Positions 32,064-43,229 of a stretch of 64,000 bases of DNA are shown one piece after another (positions within the stretch are counted from its first letter, which is position 1; each line of letters begins with the position of its first letter). The stretch spans positions 248,001 to 312,000 of the forward strand of contig RCTD01000023.1 of NCBI GenBank assembly GCA_014898415.1. The letters run 5' to 3'. The translations under genes were made by a program, and so were the position numbers. The stretch is from Stromatinia cepivora (lineage: Eukaryota; Ascomycota; Leotiomycetes; Helotiales; Sclerotiniaceae). Below the pieces are notes generated by a model. The model was not told the origin of the DNA and made no database searches. It saw nothing but the letters and a program-made list of their open reading frames with translations.

Positions 32064-32632
32064 GGGCTAGTCCAGGCAACTCTAGGAGGTGATTACGTGT
32101 TATGGTTGGGGTTGTGTGTTTATATGGCTAGAGAGTTGGGCGTTTTCGAGATTAACACCTGGAACGGGTTAATTATATCAAACAAATGAATACAAGAGCA
32201 TGCCAATGTCACGGTTTCACGCATCATGCCTTGAGGTCTTTACGAATAGACATAAGCCCACCTCATGATCAACGAGCTTTAACGGCTGGGACTTTGCATA
32301 GTTCCCATACTGGTCAATTTGGAAATCATTCATTTGACATGGACTAAGCACACAGTCAATTGGTGAGTGGGGGGCCAAAACAATGGTTCCCGTAATAATT
32401 CCGTATTAATGCATTCGTTTATTCTCATATAATCAGTTCTCGTAAAAACAGCGCATCAAAAAGCAAATCAAAAACTCCGGGATCAGAGTTATCTGTCAAG
32501 GTACAGCGTGTCCCAGAAAAAAGCTCTTCATCATCCATTATTTCAACAAGTCCATGTGTAAATCTCTGCTCTTCGCGAAATCCCAAGTACAATTTGAGAG
32601 TATTATGTGGCTGTCGTAGTATGGGGGTTTGT
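32064..32632. other. Convergent intergenic space, vma7 / NPC2-like
   Basis: Only 3' flanks of two convergent genes are expected here; nothing else is supported. Confidence 0.6.
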
Positions 32633-33260
32633 CTAAGGAGAAAACGTAACCGTTGCTTCTAAACAAATGATATGCTCCTTGCCATCCTTGGAATATGCAT
32701 CGGCGAAGACGGTGTAAGTTCCCTGATATATGAGTTAGAGAAGGAAAAGAAATAGAAGGCACATTAAAGACTTACCGGAGGAATCCGCGCTGGTAGGTCA
32801 ACATCCTTTGTGATCGTGATCTTTCCCTCCTCAATTGGGCAATCCAAATCGACGTTGGATACCTGATCGCACAGATCCTGCTGCATATTGATAAGTCTTA
32901 TCAAGCCATATTTGACCTGCAAAATAACATATGCACCCCTCTCCAACTTCTGCGATAGTGTACCGACCGCCTCGATGGTAAGTTTATCCCCACTATTGTC
33001 TAATTAGCTTCTGTTGTCACCTCCCAAGATCTGACAGATTGTGCATACGGAGTTGGAGGATTAGGATTCAAATTGACATGATCGAGCTTCAGGATATCGG
33101 AAGAATGGTCGGCTTTGCAGTAGGTAAGAGGATTGGTGCCAGGAACAGCTCCTCCCTTATCGTCGAGGACTTTTTGGCCATTACCAAAGAACGATAAGCC
33201 CTCTGCAGCAACAAAAGTGCTGCAGAAAAGTAAACTAATGAGATTGATGGAAATTTTCAT
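32633..33260 (-). CDS. npc2: NPC2-like phosphatidylglycerol/phosphatidylinositol transfer protein (ML domain)
   Basis: Secreted or vacuolar lipid-binding protein of the ML/NPC2 family. Exons 33260-33049, 32992-32776 and 32722-32633 join in frame to 172 residues. A cleavable signal peptide is evident (MKISINLISLLFCSTFVAAEG). The mature part contains NPLTYCKADHSSDILKLDHV, then NPNPPTPGDKLTIEAVGTL (made only by using the GTATGC donor at 33048), ERGAYVILQVKYG, then CDQ...DLDCPIEEGKITI and finally GTYTVFADAYSKDGKEHIIC. The cysteines match the three-disulfide ML pattern: the first after NPLTY, a middle pair near residues 114 and 122, and the last near the C-terminus. No transmembrane segment or GPI signal is present. 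The last exon of 30 codons was recovered by splicing. Confidence 0.93.
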
Positions 33261-33880
33261 GATTAATTTTGGTCTTTAGTATCTGGTGTTGTTGTTGTGC
33301 AGCTATGTACAAGGTTGGGCGGTGATGAAGTATTGAAGAGGCGGGTATACCCAGGCTTCACAGGTAGGTTGCTAGCCCGGTTGGGATGACGTTTGGGTCA
33401 GAAGACAGCCTGATACCAAGCTAAGTGTGGCTGCGAAATAATAGGATTTTAGTAAATCTAATTCAAGAACGAAATACTAAATCAATATCAATCAATATTA
33501 ATATATATGTCAAATTAAATAAATGATGTTTATCTAGATGTCTAGTAAATACCTATATAAAGCGCCTGAAAAATAACTCAAATAATACAAATGTAATGTT
33601 ATGTGTAACAAATAGATGAGCCTAGATCAGTACGTATCAAGTCCCCTGACTTGCTCCGTACGCTAACCCCTCATCAGCTATCTTGCTGTGGCTGAGTGAG
33701 CACCTACCATCACTCGATTCCATGGTTGTTTCGCCATTCGCTGGTCTAACTTCTTTCTAAGCATCACCTATATACACCTGTCTTTTTATTCAAATATCCT
33801 ACGGAAGAAAGCTATCTTCTTTTCTTAAAGTACCTGAAGATCTTATAACCACAAACTCATAAAGAAGCATCACTTTCAAG
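33261..33880. promoter_or_regulatory. Divergent intergenic region, NPC2-like / WW-domain gene
   Basis: No gene in 620 bp between opposite starts. The centre (about 33470-33600) is markedly AT-rich; a pyrimidine-rich stretch lies at about 33770-33840 ahead of the WW-domain gene. Confidence 0.5.
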
Positions 33881-34860
33881 ATGAATGAATTTGCCCCTCC
33901 TACCGGCCCTCCGCCCCCCAAAGTTCCAGCAGGATACAAAGCAGTATGGAACGACCAATATAAAGAATGGTTGGCATTTCATCTCCCTTAATAACGCAAT
34001 GAGAATTAACAGTTGTCCAGGTTTTATGTAAACATCTACACCAAAAAGTCCACCTGGGACAAACCCACTGAACCCGTCTACCCTTCCGACGATAGCGCTC
34101 CCGCCGGTCCTCCTCCGGGCTACTCCGGCGGCTCCTCCTCCACTTACCCCTCCGACACAAAAAGTAATCCCTATGACCCGTCCACCAATGCAGAAAGTGA
34201 CGCCGAACTCGCCCGCCGTCTGCAAGCCGAAGAAGATGCCCGCGGAAGTTCAAGCAGTGGTATGCGGGGAAGCGCTCAACAGGATTATCAAAATACTCCT
34301 ATGCCTTCTTATTCGGAACAGGAATTGCCTCCCCGCGAACAGAAAAAGGGTTTCTTTGGCAAACTCTTGGGAAAGGCTAGTGGATCAGGTTCGAGTCAGG
34401 CGCCGCAGCAACAGTATCAACAGCAGTATGCGCAACAACCGCAATATGGTGGATATCAACAACAACAGTATCCACCACAAGGTTATCCACCGCAAGGATA
34501 CCCGCCTCAAGGCTACCCGCCTCAGGGCTATCCGCCGCAGCAAGCTGGTTACGGAGGATATGGAGGTGGCTATCAGCAAAGGCCGCAGAAGAGTGGTGGC
34601 GGATTGGGTATGGCTGGAGGTGCGGCTTTAGGATTGGGTGGAGGGTTGATTGGAGGGATGTTACTTGAGGATGCGTAAGTTTTGAGGGATTCTACTTTCT
34701 CCTGATATTCTTGTGAGAGATACTGACTGGCTTCTGAAACAGTATCCAAGATCACGATCAAAATGAATACAATCAAGGTTACGAGGACGGCGCAGATAAT
34801 GGTGGTGGGGGCTTTGGAGGTGGAGATGATGGAGGAGATTTTGGTGGTGATGACTTCTAG
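33881..34860 (+). CDS. wwm1: WW-domain protein similar to yeast Wwm1
   Basis: Small WW-domain protein; yeast Wwm1 binds metacaspase Mca1, so a role near metacaspase or stress is inferred. Exons 33881-33969, 34021-34674 and 34743-34860 join in frame to 286 residues. The WW domain is at about 14-45: first Trp in KAVWNDQYKEWFYVNIYT and second in KKSTWDKPTEP. The first intron splits the codon of the WFYVN tryptophan and uses the unusual donor GTTGGC. After a Glu/Ser-rich linker (AELARRLQAEEDAR) and KKGFFGKLLGKA come a Gln/Tyr/Pro-rich segment with about five YPPQG repeats, a Gly-rich hydrophobic helix and a Gly/Asp C-terminus (FGGGDDGGDFGGDDF). The Q/Y/G composition resembles prion-like domains. 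Confidence 0.9.
34440..34545 (+). repeat. Coding tandem repeats, YPPQG units
   Basis: Fifteen-base units coding Tyr-Pro-Pro-Gln-Gly repeat about five times inside the WW-domain gene. Synonymous differences between copies show that protein repeats are kept while DNA drifts. Confidence 0.85.
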
Positions 34861-35617
34861 TTTCGAGAGGCCACCGGAGATGGGGATGAAATGGCTGTTA
34901 TGAAATGATGACATGAATGATATCACTTCGATATTTACTGCAAATACTCACGATGCTCATCACTTATATACTATGAAATATTAAGGTCCACTACTGTAGG
35001 AGAAAATTGAGTGAGGGAAGTTGTAATAGTGCATGACCTGAGTAGGCCTCGTATCCGAATGACCTTTTACACTTATATACCTCAGACCAGCTCTACAACA
35101 CTTCGATGTCCCAATACAGGCTAGACAAACAAATAATCTCTCAGGCCTGTCTGTCTAAACATAAAATCCAAAAAGAATATATTTTAGCATGTAACTTTTT
35201 TATACATCGTATGACTGACTGCTCTCCAGCTTCACTACTAGCCTAGTTCCCTTAAATCACTATTTAGAAATTCAGAATGTATCCCTCTCATATTTCATAT
35301 GGTTATTCCCGGAGAAGTATTTACCTAGCTACTAGCTACTTGGGATCCCCTCTATCATCCGAATCTAATTCGATCGATCCAACCTAAACGCCTTGCCTCG
35401 CCTTCAGCATTCGCTAGATACCTAGTTACATCTCATTTTGATCAACCGACTCCTTTCTGTGTGCATACAGCGAACGATTAGATTAGACGGTGGTTTTTTA
35501 TCCGGATCACCTATGCTTTTCCCCGACGCCGAGTTTTATGTTTTCCATTTGCGCGTGTATTAGACCTGCTAATTTGAACCAGCCTAATGAGGCCAGCCAA
35601 GCTAGACCAGACACAGC
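34861..35617. other. Convergent intergenic space, WW-domain gene / ssl1
   Basis: 757 bp with 3' flanks of two convergent genes; no further gene supported. Confidence 0.6.
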
Positions 35618-37121
35618 TTATTCAATCATAGCATCTACATCCTTTTCTGCACTCCTCGCTGGAGCTCCTCCTCCTCCTCTCCCACTAGCCCCACTAATCA
35701 AGCCTCTAGTATCACTCTGGCACCCAGGGCAATTATGCACCACCTCATGTGCAAAAACATCACAATCAATACAAAAGTGATTTCCACAAACCTCACACGC
35801 ATACCTCCCACTCTCACTCATGCCCTTCAATCCGAGCTCTGGTGCTCCCTTCTCATGTTCATCCCTTCGAGGAAAAGGTGCTTGACATCCATAACACCCC
35901 TTAGATCTCCCCGCATCTTTCCAGAGGACTTCAACCCAATTTCGCAAAGGGAATAAATGGTGATATGAGCGGGCCAAATGGGTGGAGAGGATAAGTGTAA
36001 GACCGCATGCTGGGCATTCGGCTGGTAGTGAGCACACTTTACTTTCACAACGAGAACAGAGGTAACCTCCTCTACTTAACTTTCCATGACATGCGCAAAA
36101 ACTCATACTTTTCCCCGGCCCGAGTGTTCGAGATGGAAAACCCATCATGAGTAAACTGCTCTGAGACTGTTTTTTAGTGCGGGTCACCGGGGGCGTTGTA
36201 GTTGCCATCATTAATTGTCTGAAATGCTCCTCGTTCAGCGCAACAGAATATGCTGTATCATCCCCAGCATTAGTGCGTGAGCATATTTCAGCGCAAATGG
36301 CAACTTGGGCCGCAAGGCCTACAATACTAACCCGTATGCGGTCTGCTATGAGCGAGGAGGTTGTTTCGTGGATATCACCCGGATCACTCGTAAGCAGAGC
36401 ACCGTATATAATAAGGATCTCTCTTGTACCATGGCTTGGAGCGTGGAAAAGTGCAGCTCTGCTCATCTCCAACGCATTTTGTAAACTAGGATTTCCTTGA
36501 CCTTGGTCTGCACGGAGACCTTTTAATCGTTCAATATGTTCGGTAGGATTTCCACTCATATCTGAAATACGCACTGCGATACCATCGCGCATGCCAATGA
36601 TGCCGAGCTGCGAGATGGGGTTTTGTTCGAAGTATTCTATGACGAATTCGCTGGCGTAGCGGAGAGTAAGAAGGTAGCGCGTGGGGCGCATGTCTTTTTC
36701 TGTCATGGCGAAGGATAGGTCGAGGATGAGGATTAGGTGGCGGATAATACCTCGTTGTAATGGCGTTGTATCCCTCAGCAATCTGTATAGTCCTATATCA
36801 GCACGTTGCCAAAGCCCGAAGCGTTGGAGAAGAGAGCTTCTCTTACCTCTTCCTTTTGTTAGCCTCCCTCAATCCCTCAACCGTAGAATTGATACTACCA
36901 TCTGCTCCTTCGACAACAGTGTCCCAACTTCTTTGAATGTCCTCCCAGGCAGCTCTCCGTCTGTTACCTCCCCCATTTGTAGCCTTTTCTCTCGTAGCTG
37001 ATCCGGCAGGTCCTGCAGCAGCTCCAGTAGACCGAGTGCCATGCCCAACATTTACAGTGGCGGGTGCTCCAATATCATCATCTGAGAGATCATCCACATA
37101 TTCGCCATCAGAATCTGCCAT
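35618..37121 (-). CDS. ssl1: TFIIH core subunit Ssl1 (p44)
   Basis: Subunit of general transcription and repair factor TFIIH that binds and stimulates the Rad3/XPD helicase. Exons 37121-36847 and 36782-35618 join in frame to 479 residues (yeast Ssl1 461). The N-terminus is acidic (DGEYVDDLSDDD) and includes AAWEDIQRSWDTVVEG. The von Willebrand A-like domain begins near GIIRHLILILDLSFAM with its Asp-x-Ser motif and runs through QLGIIGMRDGIA, GLRADQGQGNPSLQNALEM and REILIIYGALLTSDPGDI. The C-terminal zinc region carries CSRCESKVCSLPAECPACG, then CYGCQAPFP and a RING-like C4 finger CEVCGNHFCIDCDVFAHEVVHNCPGC split by a short spacer. The start is Met before ADSDGEYVDD, because upstream codons of the open frame look like leader. 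Confidence 0.95.
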
Positions 37122-37989
37122 TGTTGCAACTGAAGCAACTGAAAGACCTGAAAGAACTGAATCAGGGTGACAAAAAATGTATTGATGATATTGAAAGACA
37201 AGGCTGAGGTCTTTGACAAATGTCAAGGCTAGAACTTCCTGGACAATTTAGTGGAGCTACTTAAGTGGTTGATTGCCGAGCCAAGATTAGGAGAGCAAGA
37301 TTAACAATGCTTTATTCAGCCTTACGGAAAGAAATAAATAAATCGGATATGTCATTCTGATGGTCAGATCAGGTTTTTCCACTACATTGTGGATATTAGA
37401 GCCTAGGGTCAGGGCCAGGGGCATCAACAACCAGACGATAGAATGTCTTCATTGGCTTCACGATTCCTTGAGGATACCCAGGAACAAAAGCACTTCGCAT
37501 GCAAGTCTGCATTGGCTTCGATCCACGCACTGCACAAGCTATCTTACCAAGCTACCACGCATTGAAATATGGGATGAAGTGGGGCACAAGTCCAAGATTG
37601 CATGCAGTTATTAAGGTATGTAGTAGTAAAGTGATCTACTTTGATGCTCTGAATTAATCTCTATTTCTCCTCCTATTATAAGTTCCATGTTGGGTATAAT
37701 ACTCGCAAAATCACTATACAAGCCATTCCACCAATCCATATAATCATTCCCAGCTGCGCTCGCCATTATTACTCGCCCCCTTTTTCGTGTGGCGTCATAT
37801 TTCCCGTCCTCATTACCCCGTAGACAGGAACTGTAGCTGCAATACACACTATCCTTGAGCCAATATTCATGCTGTTTGTGTAGCAAGATGTACCACTCCG
37901 GGCATTAAACTAATATTGTCGTAAGACTTTTCGTATCCGCATTATAACAAAATTCCTAACTCCATTTCTCCCTAATTTTCTTAATTTCG
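37122..37989. other. Intergenic: ssl1 promoter and chs7 3' flank
   Basis: Both neighbours are on the minus strand. No additional gene is supported in 868 bp; a 91-codon frame at 37611-37886 has no recognisable features. Confidence 0.6.
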
Positions 37990-39200
37990 TCATGAATATG
38001 TGTTTGTGGCTGGCATTGGCCAATCATCTTCTGTGATACTTGACCAAAAGGTCCATACCATGACCACAGATAGCAAAGTAAAGAGCGTCTCGAAAAGAGC
38101 TCCATCGATTTTTCCGTTCGTGCCGTTGCAAATATGAGGGCTGATAACATAATTGAAGATTTGGCCCAGAGCGAATAGAACGGCTGCACCAGCTAAAAAG
38201 ATCATGGGTTTACGCTCGCCCAAAACCTTGATGACCAAAACTGTCTCTAGGACAAAAAATACGAACAAAAACACCAATGGCGCGAGTTGATATAGGACGT
38301 AGAGTGCAATATTTCGATTCTGGCCATTGCCATGACCAGCTAAACTTGAGTCGAAATGTCCTGTCCAGCTGTACCCGGTGTCAAGGGCAATGTATCCAGT
38401 TCCGATGAAGATAGCCGCTGCTGAAGCAACCATAAGGCCCAGTGACATGGCTGTCCCGTCATCGATTATTTGATAGCCCACGACAGCATTCAGCATTAGA
38501 ATCCATAATGTTGCGCTAATCATTCCGAGGTGGATACCTGTGAATGCCTGGAGTAACGGTCAGCTCCCGCATATGGGTCTTAGGAGCTTGGTCCTACTTA
38601 CTATCCGAACAGTTGGGCTCAGAGGAAACTCTCCTACGGTAAATATTTCACATATTTCGATGATCAGATAGCCTAAGAGGAAAAGTTGCATTTCTCTGGA
38701 GAAAAAAAATATATTAGCAAAAAAAACACAATTCAAGACTTTATCTCCAGAAAATTGCCATACCTTCTTCCCACTGCTGCTTGTTTTCGATCCGACCGCC
38801 ATATCAAGAATGCAGTAATGACAATTGCGATTCCTGCAATTAATATCGAGCCTCCGGGAAAGTTAGTCTATGGCTTTGTAGTAAATTGATTTGCGGGAAC
38901 AAACCCAAGTTTCCCAAATATCTTCCACCACCCAACGATATACCGGTAAGCTCGCAGCCCCCATATCCGAAATTGCTGTTGGTAGGAGGATTGAATAGCT
39001 ATTGAAAGCCCGGTTAGCAACGTTGAATCGCGAATCGTATCTTGAACCTGGGGAGTGGTACGAACGTTGCAGACTGGTAACGTCGAGTCACGGCAGAAAT
39101 TCTGGATAGAACGTTTGTCAGTAATCGATTTCAAATTTCAATAGCAATTGGATTATGCAAATCTACTCACATGGAAATTTCCAAATTGTGTTGAACCCAT
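37990..39200 (-). CDS. chs7: Chitin synthase export chaperone Chs7
   Basis: ER membrane chaperone needed for chitin synthase III to leave the ER. Six exons (39200-39171, 39101-39066, 38998-38905, 38851-38764, 38695-38602, 38547-37990) join in frame to 299 residues. The first two coding exons are 30 and 36 nt. The rebuilt N-terminus MGSTQFGNFH-NFCRDSTLPVCN is the family signature, followed by a Cys-containing lumenal loop (GYGGCELTGISLGGGRYLGN). About seven hydrophobic spans follow, including ILIAGIAIVITAFLIW, MQLFLLGYLIIEICEIF, MISATLWILMLNAVVGY, MVASAAAIFIGTGYIAL, LVFLFVFFVLETVLVI, MIFLAGAAVLFALGQIF and FETLFTLLSVVMVWTFW. The tail ITEDDWPMP is typical. A naive reading through intron 2 yields a plausible but wrong sequence, because the frame only becomes right when GTTCGT..CAATAG is removed. 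Confidence 0.95.
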
Positions 39201-42200
39201 CTTTTCTCAAGGAAGCAAACAATTCGCGATTGAGCGCAAGGGATCTTCGGTAATATTTAGTTACTTTATTTTTATTGCCTTGTAAACAAAGAGTAAAATT
39301 GATTATTTTCGTAGTTGCGAAATTCCAAAGCGCGCGTTTATATTGTGATTTGTGTTTGTAAATGAAGCATTGATCGAAGGTAATGCTGCTTCACAGTTCC
39401 CATTCCAGTGGTTTCTGTTTCTGTTTGTAGTTCTGTTCCTTCCTAACTTGAAGCCCCTCAACCTTGACCCTTCCTCAGCTCAGCTTTCCCCAATTAACGT
39501 TTATGTGCTAGAATGGAGTCTTCAGGAACGAGACGCTAGAATTGGTATGCTGCTTTAGATTGGCGTTCAACGAATTGTTTGAAGTAATCCCGGTCGTAGA
39601 ATCGAGTTTCGTAATTGCGAGTTTAATTGTAGCCTTATTGAGTCTTGACAGATTTTGATACAATGGAGAAACTGAAAAAGTATACGGAAAGTATAACTTT
39701 GATAAGACTAGAGATTGGGAATGTTAAATTATGTGTGCAAAGCATGAGTTATTCAAGGACTGGGAAGTGAATTTGCCCTTGATGCAAAATGCGCTGGTCG
39801 AAATGGCGAAGGCTGGTCACCGTAGCCAAAATGAGGTAGGCATTCGATGACTTTAAATTATGCAATGGCCTCCGACCCGTTCGAATCCTGGAAATCTTTC
39901 CTTTTTCTTCATAAAAATGTCATCAATCCCTGGTTCCTTAAAATGCTTGTTACCTGGAGAAGATTATTATTCCGTGGTAGCGAAATTGATCGTGTCGGAG
40001 CAAAATTGATCTAAGGTCGAATCAGGTGGTGAATGGTTACAACAGATGAGACGTGATTGAGCAAGCATTAGAAAAAAGGAAGAGAGAGTAACCGGTAAAG
40101 AAAAAGGCACAGAGAGGGGAACACGTCTTCACGCTGAATATAAAAGTCTTCAATCACAGGGTTACTTTTCAAGTTGTTCTTTTAATTCCTTCCTGGATCC
40201 AAGGGATGTTAAAATAGCTATTATGCCTATCATGCCTACTATACCTACCATTCTTGCCATTGTGTAAAGGGAGTTGAAACTCAGCCTCTCTCTTGCCAGG
40301 TTTTAAAGAGCGCAGCCGCCACGAAATATATTCACCCCTCGCCACCGATCTCACGCATAAAACAAAAAGACCACTATTTGGCGGGAAATTAATATTGGCG
40401 GGGGTTTTGCACTTGTGCGATATACTGTGATACTAGCGAGGTTAAGCGGGTTTAATGGAAAAGGAACGGATAAATATCATTGTCACAGAGTACCAGAAAG
40501 AACGAATTATTGGAAGAGAAAAACTTGTCCTTACTTGATACGCTAATCCTTCCTTCAATGATTTTCTCGATTTTGTCTCGTTGAGGGACAAGATACCAAT
40601 TAAGGGCAACAGCTCGAACACCTGATTTCCGCGAATAATCTAGTTGAATGATGTTTACACATTCCATCTGTCGGTCACTGTTGGAACTAATTGCTACCGG
40701 AGCTGTACCTGGTGGGATTATCTAGAATAAGCGCTCGCAAGGCTCACCTTCCTTTCTGTTTTTAGCACCTAAGAGCCTTACGTATCTAAGTGTTCTCGCG
40801 GCAATAGTTAGGCGAAGGAGCTTGAATACGACGATACAGTCAGTAATGAACTCATTAAATGTGTTGAACATACGTGAAACACATGTATGGTATGGAAAAG
40901 TAGGCGGCCCTGAAGGTTACACTAAGCATGCAATACTTACTCTAACGAAAAGCTTCAACCACGCAATTTATATCAGAAAGGTGCCAGATATTGGATAGGT
41001 CTGACAAGTCCTTCCTAATTTCATTATATATCTTTCGTATCATGTGAGTGAAGGAGATATAACGGTAGCCGTGGAATCCCATGAAGATGCATGGCCCCCG
41101 GCAACTTTTTCTACTTGAGTCGAACTGTCGGAGAGCTTTAAAACATATGTACCTTTTGCTATCCACGAAATTTTCATTCTTGCAATAGATCTCACCTCCC
41201 GGGTCCAATGATCTCTTATTTGTCTATCCTGATTGGTGTTTCAGCGAGAGCTCGTGGCGGGGACTGGAAAGAAATGTTGACCACTTGCTAGCATCTCTAG
41301 CGACAGTTTTATGACATTTATATCTCCAATGGGGTAGAATCTCCGCGTGATAATCGTTTTCTACTACCTGTATTTATTAGAACAAGTCCATGGCATGGTG
41401 GGCAACATTACCTGACCTTAGAGGCATATGATAGGAGACAAATACTCGGAACATATTCGAGCCAGCAACCAAAAGTACTTTTGCCCACCAATAACCAAGC
41501 TGCAACTTCCTAATATAAAGTTGCATCTTAATCTCCACTCTCAAGTAACCATTCATCACATCTCATCTTATCACCCATCATTTATCCGCAAGAACATTGT
41601 CCAACATCCGAATATTCGATATTATATCGTCCCAGCACTTCGCTTCCCCTAACTTCCTGCTCCCCCACCCGCCCTACCACCCGCCCTACCACCCGCCCTA
41701 CCACCCCCCCTAAAAATGTTTTATATTTTTAACATCTTTCTGAGACTTCTATACAGTAATCCTTCAAAATCTACCGTTGATCATGCTGGTCCCCTTGCCC
41801 CTGGTCTCCTTTCCGTTCATATGTTGAGTATTTTAAACCTACAATCATAGTTTTGAATGTTTGGACAAGCACTTGAGAACATTGATATCGAAGCTGAAGA
41901 TTCATACTCTGCCATTTAATGGTTCCCAAAAACTTCCACTATTCGAAAGCTGTGAATATTTGAACATGTCACAATGCTCTGAATGGACTTGATGTTCCAG
42001 GCACATTCATAATCTGGAACGGTTTCAGGGATGTTTATTTGTACTGCAGGGATTGTCCGGGCTATCTATTGGAAGCTATGGACAGACCGGAGTCTTCCCA
42101 TTATTAGAGTTGAGTCGAGCGCTCATCTTCGTGACAGGCAACTGCCCTCCGATTCCCATCTTCAGCCAACGAAGAATAGAAGCCTGTATGCTGACCACGG

Positions 42201-43229
42201 CTTTAACAATACTCGCGAGAGAATATCACAACGCTTGAACAAAACATAGAAATGAAGGGCAGAAGTAAATTGAGTTTACCGTAGATTTGGAGCTCTGCTC
42301 GAGTCTTGATCAAGGCAAAACATCTTGTACCTCTTTTGGTCATCAGAAGACAAAGACACATGACTGTGCTTCTGTACCTTGTGTCCAGCTTATTAACGTG
42401 AAAATCCTCATTGTCCACATGATAACCAACGGAGAAAAGTAATCGCGAAGTGATATCAAATCAGCGCGGTATTTGAGACTCCATATTACTTGATCAAATA
42501 TGACCCCATTGGACAGACAGATTCTTGGAAAATTATACAAAGATTGGTAACGAATTGTCAACCAGAGAGAGTACAATCTTAGTAGTAACTTGGCAGATCA
42601 CAAAATAGATGTGAAGTGAAAGGTGGGGGGGGGTTGGAGGGTGGAGAGAGTGGTAATATGAATTTGGTGAACTGATATATGGTGAGATAAATTGGTAAGA
42701 AAAGGAGCATTTCTTGAGATTATTGCTGTCCAAATTTAGGATGTAAGCACGTGATATTCTGGTTGTAAGAGCTCCGCATCTAGTAGTGAGTACCAGCTCT
42801 CAATTGCAGGATCGTTCTATGGCCCGCGTACCTTAAACTTACCATCATCCGCCCATATCAGTAGGTCAAACAACACATAGCCTTCTTTTAACATCACCAA
42901 CCAACATCGTATTCAATCACATAGTTGTACTACGAATTGAAAGGGAAATACAGACGCCGAGATTATTTTGTTCCATTTTTCTTATCATATGAATACTCAT
43001 CTTACCGCGTGGGATCCACAATTTACAACCACGGCCATTCAGGGTCTCGGTGTTAGTGACGTGCCATCTCATCCATCCACTTTGTGAACTTCTTCTACCC
43101 CGACCTTTTCCCCACCAATCCAACTCCGTGCGCTTTGGGCTGCTGCTAACAGCTCAATTACCTTCAACATTCCTTCTCCAAAATCATCTCGTCGCCCTGC
43201 GAACATACCGTTACGAACACTGTCCGCAG
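39201..43229. other. Gene-poor stretch, 4.0 kb
   Basis: No gene supported. It contains the chs7 promoter, a degraded tRNA-like sequence (rejected as a gene), a C-rich tandem repeat at 41664-41710 and a G-run near 42620. The last few hundred bases should contain the promoter and unresolved first exon of the sugar transporter. Confidence 0.55.
41664..41710. repeat. 12-bp tandem repeat (CCACCCGCCCTA), about 4 copies
   Basis: C-rich array with exact 12-base spacing, embedded in AT-leaning unique sequence. Confidence 0.9.

Noticed and set aside
39816..39891. tRNA-like sequence (GTCACCGTAGCC... GTTCGAATCC box B) suggesting a tRNA-Ser
   Set aside because: A box-B-like TTCGAAT is present, but the flanking T-stem bases (ACCCG and CCTGG) do not pair, the acceptor stem has no partner, and the anticodon arm cannot be drawn. 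At best a degraded relic.
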